A DNA stretch of 64,000 nucleotides from CAZDUS01 sp964609375 (GCA_964609375.1 CAZSSA010000001.1:1-64000); one strand, 5' to 3'. Shown: positions 9,129 through 18,235, counted from the first letter of the stretch. Notes: generated by a model not told the origin, from the sequence alone. A program made the numbers and translations.

Positions 9129-9359
9129 TTATTCCGCCACTTCCAAAACCGCACGACGCCCCTCTTTAGACGCCAGATTGCTCAGTAACACCCGAAGGGC
9201 ACTGATCGTCTTTCCACTTCGGCCAATCAGCCGCCCCACATCTTTGGGATGGCACCGAAGCTCAAGAATTGTCGTTTGCTTCCCTGTCACCTCGGTGACG
9301 GCCACATCGCCCGGATGATCAAGCAATGCACGGGTTATATACAATACAAACGGCTTCAT
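9129..9359 (-). CDS. khpA: KH-domain RNA-binding protein KhpA (YlqC)
   Basis: 76 aa, a single KH domain with the RNA-contacting G-x-x-G loop in DVGRLIGRSGKT. Length and position between rpsP and trmD match KhpA/YlqC, an RNA-binding partner of KhpB in several bacteria. Its ATG overlaps the rpsP stop by 4 bp, which points to coupled translation. Confidence 0.9.
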   Translation of the reverse strand: MKPFVLYITRALLDHPGDVAVTEVTGKQTTILELRCHPKDVGRLIGRSGKTISALRVLLSNLASKEGRRAVLEVAE

Positions 9360-9613
9360 GCGCTGGTCTTGGCCGAAGCACGGAACTTGCGCAACAGGCT
9401 CTTCACGGTATCACTAACTTGAGCGCCTTTGCTCGTCCAGTACTCAATCCGATCCATTTTAAGACTGAAATTGACACCCTTCTTCTTCGGGTCATACCAC
9501 CCAATGACTTCCAGGTTCTTCCCGTCTCGCGGGCTTCGACTATCTGCGGCGACCACACGGTAAGCTATATCCTTGTTCGCTCCCGTTCGGGTCATTCTGA
9601 TTTTAACTGACAT
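9356..9613 (-). CDS. rpsP: 30S ribosomal protein S16
   Basis: 85 aa with the S16 pattern: VKIRMTRTGANKDIAYRVV near the start, ADSRSPRDGKNLEVIGWYDP, and a C-terminal WTSKGAQVSDTVKSLL. First gene of the rpsP-khpA-trmD-rplS-rnhB-yraN run. Confidence 0.96.
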   Translation of the reverse strand: MSVKIRMTRTGANKDIAYRVVAADSRSPRDGKNLEVIGWYDPKKKGVNFSLKMDRIEYWTSKGAQVSDTVKSLLRKFRASAKTSA

Positions 9614-9692
9614 CCCGTCCTCCCTTGAAATATGGCCTGCAGGGCAAAGTCCACCCTGAGTACAGGCGTAAAAAGTGGGTCACTATTTCACA

Positions 9693-11027
9693 TTATCGTC
9701 GAGGGCGCAACCTCTTTTGTAACGCCCCCATCCTTTTAGCCATCTGCCGCGCCTGGTCAAACTGCCTGAGCAATTCGTTGACATCCTGAACTTGTGTGCC
9801 GCTCCCCATCGCAATACGACGCTTGCGTCCAGCATTGAGAATCTCTGGCCGCCTCCGTTCCTTCCGCGTCATGCTCAGAATAATGGCCTCAGCCCGCCTT
9901 GAAAAACGCTCAAAATCGCGCCCCGCACTGGCGGCATCTCTCATTTTCGCCTTTACCTGACCACCCATTGGCAACATCTCGAGCAAATTTTCAAAGGGCC
10001 CCATTTTGCGTAACTGCGCCAACTGACCAAGAAAATCCTCCAAATCCAACCGACTTCCCCGAATTTTCTTTTCAACATCTGCCACCTGCTCGATATCAAC
10101 CGTCAGTTGAACCTTCTCCACCAAACTGACAATATCACCCATGCCAAGAATTCGGGAAGCCATGCGTTCAGGGTAAAAGGCATCAAGATCTCCCGTGTGC
10201 TCTCCGGTTCCTGTAAACAGGATCGGACATCCAGTAACCGACTGAATAGATAGAGCTGCACCACCCCTCGCATCACCATCCAGCTTCGTCAGTATCAACC
10301 CCTTGAGATCAAGCGCTTTATGAAAAACATCTGCAACATGAACCGACTCCTGCCCGATCGCCGCATCCACCACCAGAAGGGTGTTCCGGCACTTCACGAC
10401 TTCCCGTAACTCTTTCAACTCCTGGACTAATTCCTCATCAATCTGGAAACGCCCACCCGTATCAAACAAGACAACATCACGTCCGCTCCGTTCTGCCATG
10501 TCCATGGCCCGGTGACCCAAGGCGGGCACTTTCTCGTCTTTTCCCGGTCCCAACATCTCAACACCAACTTGACCAGCCAACACACGCAACTGATCAACAG
10601 CCGCTGGCCGCCGAATATCGGCACCCACCAACAAAACGTTTTTCCCATCCTTTTTCCACATCGCCGCCAGCTTTGCAGAGGATGTTGTCTTGCCCGAACC
10701 GTGTAACCCCACCAGCATCACAGGCGCCGGCTTTGGATTCAGCTCCAAACGCCGGTTCCGCCCTCCGCCAAGCAGGCTGACCAACTCGTCATGCACCCGC
10801 TTAATCACCTGCTGCCCGGGAGTAATGCTATCCAATACTTCCTGCCCCACGCATTGCGCACTCACCTTGGACACAAAGTCACGAGCCACCTCATAATTGA
10901 CATCCGCCTCAAGCAATGCCATGCGCACCTCGCGCATGGCATCGCGTATATTGTCTTCTGAAAGGCGACCATATCCGCGAAGCTTGCGGAATACCTGTTC
11001 CAACGAATGGGTCAACGATTCAAACAC
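9693..11027 (-). CDS. ffh: signal recognition particle protein Ffh
   Basis: 444-aa SRP54-type GTPase that binds signal sequences and 4.5S RNA for co-translational targeting. Layout: N domain (1-95), G domain with GLHGSGKTTS (107 onward), ADIRRPAA, TKLDGDARGGAALS and GERMASRILGMGD-like region, then a Met-rich M domain ending in RKRRIAMGSGTQVQDVNELL (the SRP-RNA contact) and KRM/RPRR. The motif usually written DTAGR is DTGGRFQID here. It lies 79 bp downstream of rpsP on the same strand. Confidence 0.94.
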   Translation of the reverse strand: MFESLTHSLEQVFRKLRGYGRLSEDNIRDAMREVRMALLEADVNYEVARDFVSKVSAQCVGQEVLDSITPGQQVIKRVHDELVSLLGGGRNRRLELNPKPAPVMLVGLHGSGKTTSSAKLAAMWKKDGKNVLLVGADIRRPAAVDQLRVLAGQVGVEMLGPGKDEKVPALGHRAMDMAERSGRDVVLFDTGGRFQIDEELVQELKELREVVKCRNTLLVVDAAIGQESVHVADVFHKALDLKGLILTKLDGDARGGAALSIQSVTGCPILFTGTGEHTGDLDAFYPERMASRILGMGDIVSLVEKVQLTVDIEQVADVEKKIRGSRLDLEDFLGQLAQLRKMGPFENLLEMLPMGGQVKAKMRDAASAGRDFERFSRRAEAIILSMTRKERRRPEILNAGRKRRIAMGSGTQVQDVNELLRQFDQARQMAKRMGALQKRLRPRR

Positions 11028-11125
11028 GTTTCCTCCCGAAAATCACATGCGCGCCACGGGACGGCGCGCACAAACACTCGACCTTCACCTAATTTAACCT
11101 TTGCCAAAACCAGCGCCTTTCAGTC

Positions 11126-13606
11126 TCAGGCGTTTACTTCAACCCCTGCCACAACCCGGAACGCCAACCCTCCATCGGCTTTCACAACCTCAACTTTTTT
11201 GGCCCCATGTAAATCTCCCCTGAGAATCTCTTCGGCTAAAGGATCCTCCAAATAACGCTGCACGGCACGTCGAAGCGGACGAGCACCCATGGCCACATCA
11301 AACCCCTTGTCCAGCAGGAACTCCCGCGCGTCGGGGATCAGCACCAACTCGATCCCCTTGGCGGCCACACGTTTCTGGACCTTGGCCACTTCGAGTCCAA
11401 GGATCTTAATCGTATCATCCCTGGATAACTGGCGGAACACAACAATTTCATCCAACCGGTTGATGAATTCCGGCTTGAACATCCGCTTAACGTCCTCAAG
11501 CATCCTCTGCTTCAACATCTCATAATCCAGCGCTCCGCTGGTTTCCGTAAATCCCAATCCCGCTTTCCGACCGAAATCAGCGCCCAGGTTTGTAGTCAGA
11601 ATAATCACCGTATTCCGGAAATCAATGGGACGCCCAAAGCTATCCGTCAACCGCCCTTCCTCCATAATCTGAAGGAGCATGTGCATCACATCCGGATGCG
11701 CCTTCTCAATCTCATCAAACAAAACCACGGAATAGGGACGGCGCCGAACCTTTTCCGTCAACTGCCCCCCCTCCTCGTAACCCACATATCCCGGCGGAGA
11801 TCCCACCAACCGTGAAACGGTAAATTTCTCCATGTATTCGGACATATCAAGCTGGATCAGGGCATTCGGATCATCAAACATGAACTCCGCCAGCGCTTTC
11901 GCCAACAAGGTTTTCCCAACCCCCGTCGGTCCTAGAAAAACAAACGAACCGATCGGGCGCTTGGGGTCCTTCAGATCCGCACGCGACCTCCGAAGCGCTT
12001 TTGATATCGCCAAAATGGCAGGATCCTGCCCTACCACCGTCTTCCCAAGCTCCTCCTCCATCTGAAGAAGGCGGGCAAGCTCCTTGCCCTCCATTTTTTT
12101 CAGGGGAACCCCCGTCCATTTGGACACAACGGCCATCACTTCTTCCGCTGTCACCTTAACTTTTTTCTTCTGGGACACTTCCCGCCACTTCTTCACGCTC
12201 TCTTCAAGCGCTTCACGTTCCCTGCGTTCCAAATCACGCAATTGAGCCGCATCTTCAAACTTCTGGGCTTTAATCGCCGCTTCTTTCTGAATCCGGATCT
12301 TCTCGATACCCTGTTCTTTCTTGCGCAGGTCGGGAGATCGGGTGGTCGCTTGAATCCGCGCACGGGACCCAGCCTCATCAATGGTATCAATAGCCTTGTC
12401 CGGAAGACGCCTCCCGGATAGATACCGGTCAGTCAACCGGGCCGCCGCTTCAATGGCATCATCAGTAATTTTGACCCCGTGATGCTCCTCGTATTTATAA
12501 CGAATACCTTTCAAAATCCGAATGGCTTCATCCACGGTCGGCTCATTGACCTGTACCGTCTGGAACCGCCGCTCCAATGCACTGTCTTTCTCAATATGCT
12601 TGCGATACTCATCGAGCGTCGTTGCACCAATACATTGCAACTCCCCGCGCGCCAAGGCGGGCTTAATAATATTCGAGGCATCCATCGTACCCTCAGCCGA
12701 CCCCGCCCCCACAATCGTATGCAATTCATCAACAAATAACATGACATTCCCAGACCGGCGTATCTCGTCCATGACCGCCTTAATTCTCTCCTCAAACTGT
12801 CCGCGATACTTGGTCCCTGCAATCATAAGGGCTAAATCCAACGCAATAACACGTTTATTCCTCAAGATATCAGGCACCAGCCCTTGCACGATCACTTGGG
12901 CAAGACCCTCGGCAATGGCCGTCTTGCCAACCCCAGCTTCACCAAGCAAAACAGGATTGTTTTTGGTTCTACGGCAAAGGATCTGAATGACGCGCTCCAA
13001 CTCAGGCTCTCGCCCAATCATCGGATCTAACGCTCCCTTTTTCGCCATTTCCGTTAAATCCCTCCCAAAAGCGTTTAAAGCGGGGGTCTTCTGCTTGGTG
13101 GCAGCCGGTGGCGTTTGCTTTGTCTTTGGCTCCGGAGTCTCGGATTCCTCTCCAGGCTCAAAATTCGGATCAAGCTCCTTCATGACTTCGACTCGCGTCG
13201 TGTCAACATCAACATTCAGCGCCCGTAATACTTGAGCGGCCACCCCTTCTCCTTCCCGCAACAACCCCAACAAGATATGCTCAGTCCCGATATAGGAATG
13301 ATTCAAGGTGCGAGCCTCAGTCGCCGCCAATTGCAGGACTTTTTTCGCACGGGGAGTAAAGGGAACGTTGCCGACTGTCTTGGTTTCCGGCCCCTGACCA
13401 ACCAGTTTCTCCACCTCTAACCGCATGGACTCCAACGAGATACCCATGCGATCAAGCACCGTCACAGCCACCCCGGATCCCAGCGCCACCAACCCGAGCA
13501 GAATATGCTCCGTCCCAACATAAGGATGGTTGAACCGTTCCGCCTCAGAGCGAGCCAGTTGAATAACCTGCTGGGCTCGCGGTGTATAATTTCCTGAATT
13601 TGCCAT
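11126..13606 (-). CDS. clpC: ATP-dependent Clp protease ATP-binding subunit ClpC
   Basis: 826-aa AAA+ unfoldase. Two Clp-N repeats (about 1-70 and 80-145, each with GTEHILLGL), a Pro/Lys-rich linker, AAA1 with Walker A GEAGVGKT (222-229), Walker B VMLFVDELHTIVGAG and pore loop KYRGQFEER, a UVR segment (KAQKFEDAAQLRDLERRERE) in the middle domain, then AAA2 with GPTGVGKT (near 557) and pore loop GYVGYEEGG. The UVR/middle domain marks ClpC rather than ClpA. It likely feeds substrates to ClpP, which is not in this window. It follows mcsB by 21 bp, so McsB-phosphorylated proteins are the expected clients. Confidence 0.96.
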   Translation of the reverse strand: MANSGNYTPRAQQVIQLARSEAERFNHPYVGTEHILLGLVALGSGVAVTVLDRMGISLESMRLEVEKLVGQGPETKTVGNVPFTPRAKKVLQLAATEARTLNHSYIGTEHILLGLLREGEGVAAQVLRALNVDVDTTRVEVMKELDPNFEPGEESETPEPKTKQTPPAATKQKTPALNAFGRDLTEMAKKGALDPMIGREPELERVIQILCRRTKNNPVLLGEAGVGKTAIAEGLAQVIVQGLVPDILRNKRVIALDLALMIAGTKYRGQFEERIKAVMDEIRRSGNVMLFVDELHTIVGAGSAEGTMDASNIIKPALARGELQCIGATTLDEYRKHIEKDSALERRFQTVQVNEPTVDEAIRILKGIRYKYEEHHGVKITDDAIEAAARLTDRYLSGRRLPDKAIDTIDEAGSRARIQATTRSPDLRKKEQGIEKIRIQKEAAIKAQKFEDAAQLRDLERREREALEESVKKWREVSQKKKVKVTAEEVMAVVSKWTGVPLKKMEGKELARLLQMEEELGKTVVGQDPAILAISKALRRSRADLKDPKRPIGSFVFLGPTGVGKTLLAKALAEFMFDDPNALIQLDMSEYMEKFTVSRLVGSPPGYVGYEEGGQLTEKVRRRPYSVVLFDEIEKAHPDVMHMLLQIMEEGRLTDSFGRPIDFRNTVIILTTNLGADFGRKAGLGFTETSGALDYEMLKQRMLEDVKRMFKPEFINRLDEIVVFRQLSRDDTIKILGLEVAKVQKRVAAKGIELVLIPDAREFLLDKGFDVAMGARPLRRAVQRYLEDPLAEEILRGDLHGAKKVEVVKADGGLAFRVVAGVEVNA

Positions 13607-13627
13607 ATAAAAACCAATCCTTGCGGG

Positions 13628-14689
13628 TTAACCAACCAATGTAGCCCGCCTTACAACTTCTCTCACTCGCGCCGCCCGCAACTCATCCCGCTCCTCAGGC
13701 TTCACAAACTGCCCCGCCGATTTCTGCAAGTGACCGGGCTGCGAACACAGCGTTAACCGGTTAATATCCGCCATCTCCAATCCCTCAATCATACCAAGAT
13801 CAAATCCAAGGCGCAACCCGGAGAGCAAGTCCAGTGTTTCACGCGATGTCAACACCCTCGCATGACACAAGACACCATAGGCCCTTCCAACAAAATCCCG
13901 GATCCGGCTTTCCCGCTGCTCCATCAGCCGAATTCTGGCATTTCGCTCGTGATTGGCAATTTCATTCACAATTTGAGCGAGTCGCTCAATAATAGCCGCT
14001 TCCGATTCACCCAATGTAGTCTGGTTCGAGACCTGAAACATATTCCCCGTCGCCTCCGTCCCCTCACCCAGAAGCCCCCGAACCATCAGACCAATCTTGC
14101 TCAACCCCTTGATAATTGGCTCGATTTCATTCGCCAATCGCAATGCCGGCACATGCAACATCACACTAGCTCGGAGCCCTGTGCCTACATTCGTCGGACA
14201 TGCCGTCAAATACCCAAGCCTCGGCGAAAACGCATAATGAACTTTCTCCTCAATTTCGGAGTCCATCATGTCAATTTCTCGCCATAGTTCATTAAGTAAT
14301 AATCCCGGACGCATCGCTTGTAACCGAAGATGATCCTCCTCATTCACCATGACCCCAAGAATCTCGTCCGGCCGCACCACAAGGCAACTCCCCCGCGACT
14401 TCCGGACCAGTTCCATACTGATCAAATGCCGCTCATGAAGAAAATCCTTGTCCTGCAATGGGATATCCCCCATGTCAACACCCATGGCAGAATCAAGCGA
14501 TTTCACCGTTCCAAGAACGTCCTCCATCTGACGTTGAACCCGAAGACACTCCTCCTCGCCAGCCCAACCAGGAAAGGCAATGCCATGGAGATTCCTCGCC
14601 AACCGGATACGACTGCTGATAACAATCATATTACGCCCGTCTTCAGGCAACCATGAGCCGGGTTTACTTACTAAATCATCCAGCTTCAT
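13628..14689 (-). CDS. mcsB: protein-arginine kinase McsB
   Basis: 353 aa of the ATP:guanido phosphotransferase fold. Phosphagen-kinase motifs are present: VISSRIRLARNL (phosphate-binding Arg), NEEDHLRLQ (acidic acceptor-site loop), TACPTNVGTGLRASVMLHVPAL (active-site Cys loop) and GEGTEATGNMFQVSNQTTLG. McsB phosphorylates arginine in proteins, marking them for ClpC-ClpP. Its start overlaps mcsA by 14 bp. The motifs look intact, so an active enzyme is expected. Confidence 0.95.
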   Translation of the reverse strand: MKLDDLVSKPGSWLPEDGRNMIVISSRIRLARNLHGIAFPGWAGEEECLRVQRQMEDVLGTVKSLDSAMGVDMGDIPLQDKDFLHERHLISMELVRKSRGSCLVVRPDEILGVMVNEEDHLRLQAMRPGLLLNELWREIDMMDSEIEEKVHYAFSPRLGYLTACPTNVGTGLRASVMLHVPALRLANEIEPIIKGLSKIGLMVRGLLGEGTEATGNMFQVSNQTTLGESEAAIIERLAQIVNEIANHERNARIRLMEQRESRIRDFVGRAYGVLCHARVLTSRETLDLLSGLRLGFDLGMIEGLEMADINRLTLCSQPGHLQKSAGQFVKPEERDELRAARVREVVRRATLVG

Positions 14690-15161
14690 GCCCCGCCTCC
14701 CGAATCAAATCCCGCACTTGCGCCGCTCGCTCATAGTCTTCACACTTGATGGCATCATCAAGGTCTCCTTGAAGCTTCACCACCCTCGACTTCACCCCCA
14801 CCACTTGACGGACAGTCCTTGGAACCTTTCCTTTGTGTGTCACGCCTTTATGCATCGCCGCCAACATCGGTTTAAGGTCTTCACCAAACGACTCATAACA
14901 ACGTTCACACCCAAGACGCCCCGTTTTTTTAAAATCCGTTCCCCGAAGGTGGCAGTAAGGACAACGGCGATTCAAGAACCCAGAAGCATCATCACCACCC
15001 GCCAGTCCAAAAAGAATCTCCGGAATGGACATGACATTCTGAACATTCAGTCCGCTTTCCTCTGCGCACTCCTCGCATAAGTGCAATTCCCTGCTATTAC
15101 CGTCAATCACTTGCGATACATGAATGGAGGCTTCACTCTGATGACAGCTATCACAAAGCAT
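14676..15161 (-). CDS. mcsA: McsA, zinc-finger UVR-domain activator of McsB
   Basis: 161 aa. Four CxxC-type pairs: CDSCH at the start, CEECAEESG, CPYCHL and CERCYESF, as in McsA, which binds metal and activates McsB. A C-terminal UVR motif (LQGDLDDAIKCEDYERAAQV) follows. ATG at 15161 has GAAGGG about 9 nt upstream; a GTG two codons earlier is too close to that site. First gene of mcsA-mcsB-clpC. The ctsR repressor gene that usually opens this operon in Firmicutes is not present. Confidence 0.93.
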   Translation of the reverse strand: MLCDSCHQSEASIHVSQVIDGNSRELHLCEECAEESGLNVQNVMSIPEILFGLAGGDDASGFLNRRCPYCHLRGTDFKKTGRLGCERCYESFGEDLKPMLAAMHKGVTHKGKVPRTVRQVVGVKSRVVKLQGDLDDAIKCEDYERAAQVRDLIREAGHEAG

Positions 15162-15385
15162 ACTCACACACCCTTCTCAAAACACGCCTTGAACACTTTT
15201 GGAAGCTGGGCAGTACAAAGTCGTACCGTACACCGCACCATCAAAACAAAGGTCCGCAGGTGAAGCATCCATAGTAGTGACGCCCCCTCCGTAAAACAAC
15301 CTGATTTTAAAAACAGCTCCTTATTTATTTGAAACAGACCCTTCTCGTCGTGTTTTTTAACGAACATTATTTACAAACACACCGA

Positions 15386-15414
15386 TTGACATCCATCCGC
15401 ACTTCGAGTATCCT
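15386..15414 (+). promoter_or_regulatory. near-consensus sigma70 promoter of the secreted protein gene
   Basis: A perfect TTGACA -35 box (15386-15391), an exact 17-nt spacer and a TATCCT -10 box (15409-15414). Initiation near 15421 would give a leader of about 53 nt before the ATG at 15474. The rest of the 312-nt gap (15162-15473), which must also drive mcsA leftward, shows no convincing minus-strand promoter, CIRCE element or CtsR repeat. Confidence 0.6.
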
Positions 15415-15473
15415 GAGTGTAGAGTTGAAGTGAGATGTTTTTATATCTATTTGTATTCAATGGGGTGAATAAA

Positions 15474-16901
15474 ATGAAAAAAATGATTGGAATATTAGCG
15501 GCTTCTGTTCTGGCTCAGCTGGCATACGCTCAGGCGACTTCTTCTGTCCCCTATCAAATCACGTTTGAGAATTACGGCGCAGGGTCTTCGATCCTGAGCA
15601 ACGCCAATAATGACGGCTGGTTTGGCACCGAGGGCACGGTGGCTGTCGTGACAAACATCCAGTACACACCTGCTATGCAGTCTTATCTGACAAACTCCGT
15701 AAGCCACTCCAATGTGCTGAAGTTCTCGGACGGAACCATTTCCAATATGTTCGATGGCAGCGGCCTGTCGGACATCGTTATAGACACAATGATCCAGCCG
15801 GTCCGCAGCGAGGCACCCACCTCGCAGACGATGCTCGCTGTCAGTAATTCACAAGTCTCTCTCTACTTCGATACGAATGGTTACATCAATGTGTATCATG
15901 GTGTAATGACAAATGCGGATTATGGCAATCCTCCCCATTCCGCACAATGGAGCGTACTAAGCAATGGATTTGGTGCCGCTGAATCGGGAGCTTGGGTACG
16001 CGTCACCGTCAATATGAAGCATGACGGCGATTCATCAATGTCGTACTTTAAAATGAAAATAAACAATACGGAGTTCGTGAACCCTCTGGCATATTCAGAC
16101 ACAGCTGGCTCATTGACACCAACGGGTTCATGGTTCCTGTGCGCCAATTACAATCAAAACAAGTTGAACCAGATCGCCATAAATGGCAGCGGCATGCTGG
16201 ATGACTTCGTCGTGGCCACTACCGAAGGAAGCTATGTAGCCGCCGCTCCTACCGTCTATGTAATGATTGCCGGCAACGGAGGCAGCGTCACTCCTCCTGG
16301 ACCCGTCGTTTTCACAGCCAGCCCCGGTGAGACAAACTTTGTCATTCTCGCTTCAAACTACTACCAGATTTCCTCGGTTTATACCGGCGCTTATCAGGGA
16401 GTTTCAAACCTTGTCGCCACAGAGGAGGGTGCTGTAAGCAATAGTTTTGTTTGGGCGAATATCACAGGAAACTCCTCTTTGTTTGTGACGTTTGCCCCTA
16501 TGTTGGCTGCAAGCAACGTGCCGCTTTACTGGATGGCTGACAGGTCCCCGACCAACGGAGATTACCCAACGTGGGACAGCGTGTCCCTGAGCGACGTGGA
16601 CGGCGACGGCATGGTGACTTGGAAGGAGTATATCGCCCGAACTCATCCCGGCAACTCCAACTCCGTGCTGAGAATCTTAAGCCAGACGTTCAGCAACGGT
16701 TTGCCGCGTATCGTCTGGTCCGGCAGCACAGAACCTGATCGCCCCGCCTCCATGATTCAACTGTCGACGAATCTGGTCGACATCGACTCTTGGACCGCCA
16801 TTAGCAACAATATTCCTGCTGACGCCAGCGGGACCAATGAGTGGAAGGCCTCTGCGCCTGCTCCAACGCCAGCGTTCTACCGGGTGTCAGTCACAAACTG
16901 A
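15474..16901 (+). CDS. secreted protein with LamG-like region and C-terminal PVC-type module; function unknown
   Basis: 475 aa with a Sec signal peptide: MKKMIGILAASVLAQLAYAQ with probable cleavage after AYA. Residues about 20-250 are rich in beta/Asn/Ser segments and read like a concanavalin/LamG-like jelly-roll (ITFENYG at the start, LDDFVV near the end). Then comes a 'GNGGSVTPPGP' repeat-like domain. At the C-terminus DVDGDGMVTWKEYIARTHPG, a Ca-binding-like loop, is followed by a stretch typical of many PVC exported proteins. ATG 15474 has GGGGTG 7 nt upstream and fits the signal peptide; an earlier in-frame ATG at 15435 adds 13 residues. A hairpin terminator follows. Substrate and enzymatic role cannot be assigned. 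Confidence 0.75.
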   Translation: MKKMIGILAASVLAQLAYAQATSSVPYQITFENYGAGSSILSNANNDGWFGTEGTVAVVTNIQYTPAMQSYLTNSVSHSNVLKFSDGTISNMFDGSGLSDIVIDTMIQPVRSEAPTSQTMLAVSNSQVSLYFDTNGYINVYHGVMTNADYGNPPHSAQWSVLSNGFGAAESGAWVRVTVNMKHDGDSSMSYFKMKINNTEFVNPLAYSDTAGSLTPTGSWFLCANYNQNKLNQIAINGSGMLDDFVVATTEGSYVAAAPTVYVMIAGNGGSVTPPGPVVFTASPGETNFVILASNYYQISSVYTGAYQGVSNLVATEEGAVSNSFVWANITGNSSLFVTFAPMLAASNVPLYWMADRSPTNGDYPTWDSVSLSDVDGDGMVTWKEYIARTHPGNSNSVLRILSQTFSNGLPRIVWSGSTEPDRPASMIQLSTNLVDIDSWTAISNNIPADASGTNEWKASAPAPTPAFYRVSVTN

Positions 16902-16920
16902 TCACTGGGTCATATTAAAA

Positions 16921-16957
16921 AAGAAAAACCGCCTAATAAAGGCGGTTTTTCTTTTTT
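16921..16957. terminator. bidirectional rho-independent terminator
   Basis: Perfect 13-bp inverted repeat: AAGAAAAACCGCC (16921-16933), 7-nt loop, GGCGGTTTTTCTT (16941-16953), flanked by T-rich runs when read on either strand. It sits between the convergent secreted-protein gene and the AICAR transformylase gene and can stop both. Confidence 0.92.
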
Positions 16958-16978
16958 AGACGGAACCCCCACTTCGGC

Positions 16979-18235
16979 TTAATGCTTAAAGCACCGTTGC
17001 CCGGTAAACACCATGGCAACATCCGCCTCATTACACGCCTCAATAACCTCAAAGTCCCGTTCAGACCCCCCGGGCTGAATAACCGCGGTAATCCCCTCGC
17101 GGATCCCCACCTCAACTCCATCGCGAAACGGGAAAAAGGCGTCCGATACCATGCATGCCCCTGTCAGACCACCTTTGCAGTCCGCCGTGTCTTTCTCAAT
17201 GGCCACCTTCTTAACCTCATCCGTCAAAGCGCCATAAGGGACCCCATGGCGTGTCCAGCATAGTCGGTCGGCAAAGTTCCGATACGCCTTGTCACGGGCG
17301 TACTGGGCCATGCCAACACGATCCTGACCGCCTGCTCCAATGCTGATAGTCACCCCATCCTTCACATACAGGACAGAATTGCTGGTCACGCCACATTCAA
17401 CCAACCAGCCAAACATCAAATCCTCATATTCCTTTTCCGTCGGCTGCCGTCCTATTTTGTACTCCCTGCCTTTGTAAGTGGCCTCAGCCTGGGTCAACCC
17501 CGAGACTGCTCGCGTCAAGGGAACAAACGACGTTTGAACAATCATGCCCCCGTCCACCAACGACTTTATATCAAGTGTGACCGCCCCTGCAAACGCATGG
17601 AGCTTTGCCATATTTCCAATCCGCATCACCCGCAGGTTCTTCTTTTTTGAAAAAACATCCATGACCCCATCATTAAAATCTGGAGCCACAACAACCTCAG
17701 CATAATTTTCAACAATGAGCCTCGCCGTATCAAGATCAACAGCCCTGTTGAGCGCAATAGCACCACCAAACGCAGCAACCCGATCTGCCATGTTCGCCTT
17801 ACGGTACGCTTCAGCCAGTGAATCATCCCGCGCCGCACCACAAGGATTATTGTGCTTAACAATCACAGCACAGGGTTTATCCGTCAAATACCGCATGATG
17901 TTAAGGGCATTGTCTGCATCCGTGATATTCGTCTTGCCTGGATGCTTTCCGGACTGCAGTAATTCCACGTCCGAGGCAAGATAACGGCCCGGATGGATGC
18001 ACTGCACTTCACCTAGTGTAAGGTTGCCACCCGTCAGCTTAAACAGAGCGGCTTCCTGGCCGGGATTCTCTCCATAGCGCAATCCCTTGCGTACATTATC
18101 AATCAGCCAAGAGACTTTTTCATAGGTCAGCGTCTGCCGTCGACCGTCCTCATCGATGAAGGCTATCTCCATGCGGGGCGGAAAATGATCATCCATGATG
18201 GTCTTATATGCCGACTTGAAATCTTGTGTAGCCAT
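16979..18235 (-). CDS. purH: AICAR transformylase (PurH C-terminal domain as a stand-alone protein)
   Basis: 418 aa. It transfers the formyl group of 10-formyl-THF to AICAR in purine synthesis. Core motifs match the transformylase half of PurH: LRYGENPGQEAALF, IVKHNNPCG with the catalytic Lys-His pair, AFGGAIALNR, SIGAGGQDRVG and DAFFPFRDG. The N-terminal IMP-cyclohydrolase (MGS-like) domain of about 200 residues found in bifunctional PurH is missing and replaced by about 60 unrelated residues. Cyclohydrolase activity must come from another gene. ATG 18235 has GGGAGAA upstream. It is last in a folate/one-carbon cluster, which fits its use of formyl-THF. Confidence 0.88.
   Translation of the reverse strand: MATQDFKSAYKTIMDDHFPPRMEIAFIDEDGRRQTLTYEKVSWLIDNVRKGLRYGENPGQEAALFKLTGGNLTLGEVQCIHPGRYLASDVELLQSGKHPGKTNITDADNALNIMRYLTDKPCAVIVKHNNPCGAARDDSLAEAYRKANMADRVAAFGGAIALNRAVDLDTARLIVENYAEVVVAPDFNDGVMDVFSKKKNLRVMRIGNMAKLHAFAGAVTLDIKSLVDGGMIVQTSFVPLTRAVSGLTQAEATYKGREYKIGRQPTEKEYEDLMFGWLVECGVTSNSVLYVKDGVTISIGAGGQDRVGMAQYARDKAYRNFADRLCWTRHGVPYGALTDEVKKVAIEKDTADCKGGLTGACMVSDAFFPFRDGVEVGIREGITAVIQPGGSERDFEVIEACNEADVAMVFTGQRCFKH

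Noticed and set aside
15177..15272. 31-codon minus-strand frame ending 15 bp before mcsA, with GGAGGGGG upstream
   Set aside because: The spacing from the purine run to its ATG is too long, the peptide has no regulatory feature, and a single genome cannot show selection. A leader peptide is possible but not supported.
15164..15367. 67-aa minus-strand frame upstream of mcsA
   Set aside because: It overlaps the mcsA start and the shorter alternative frame in another register, and it shows no domain. Judged spurious.
15162..15473. CIRCE or CtsR heptad repeat upstream of mcsA
   Set aside because: I scanned both strands for TTAGCACTC-N9-GAGTGCTAA and GGTCAAA repeats and saw none.
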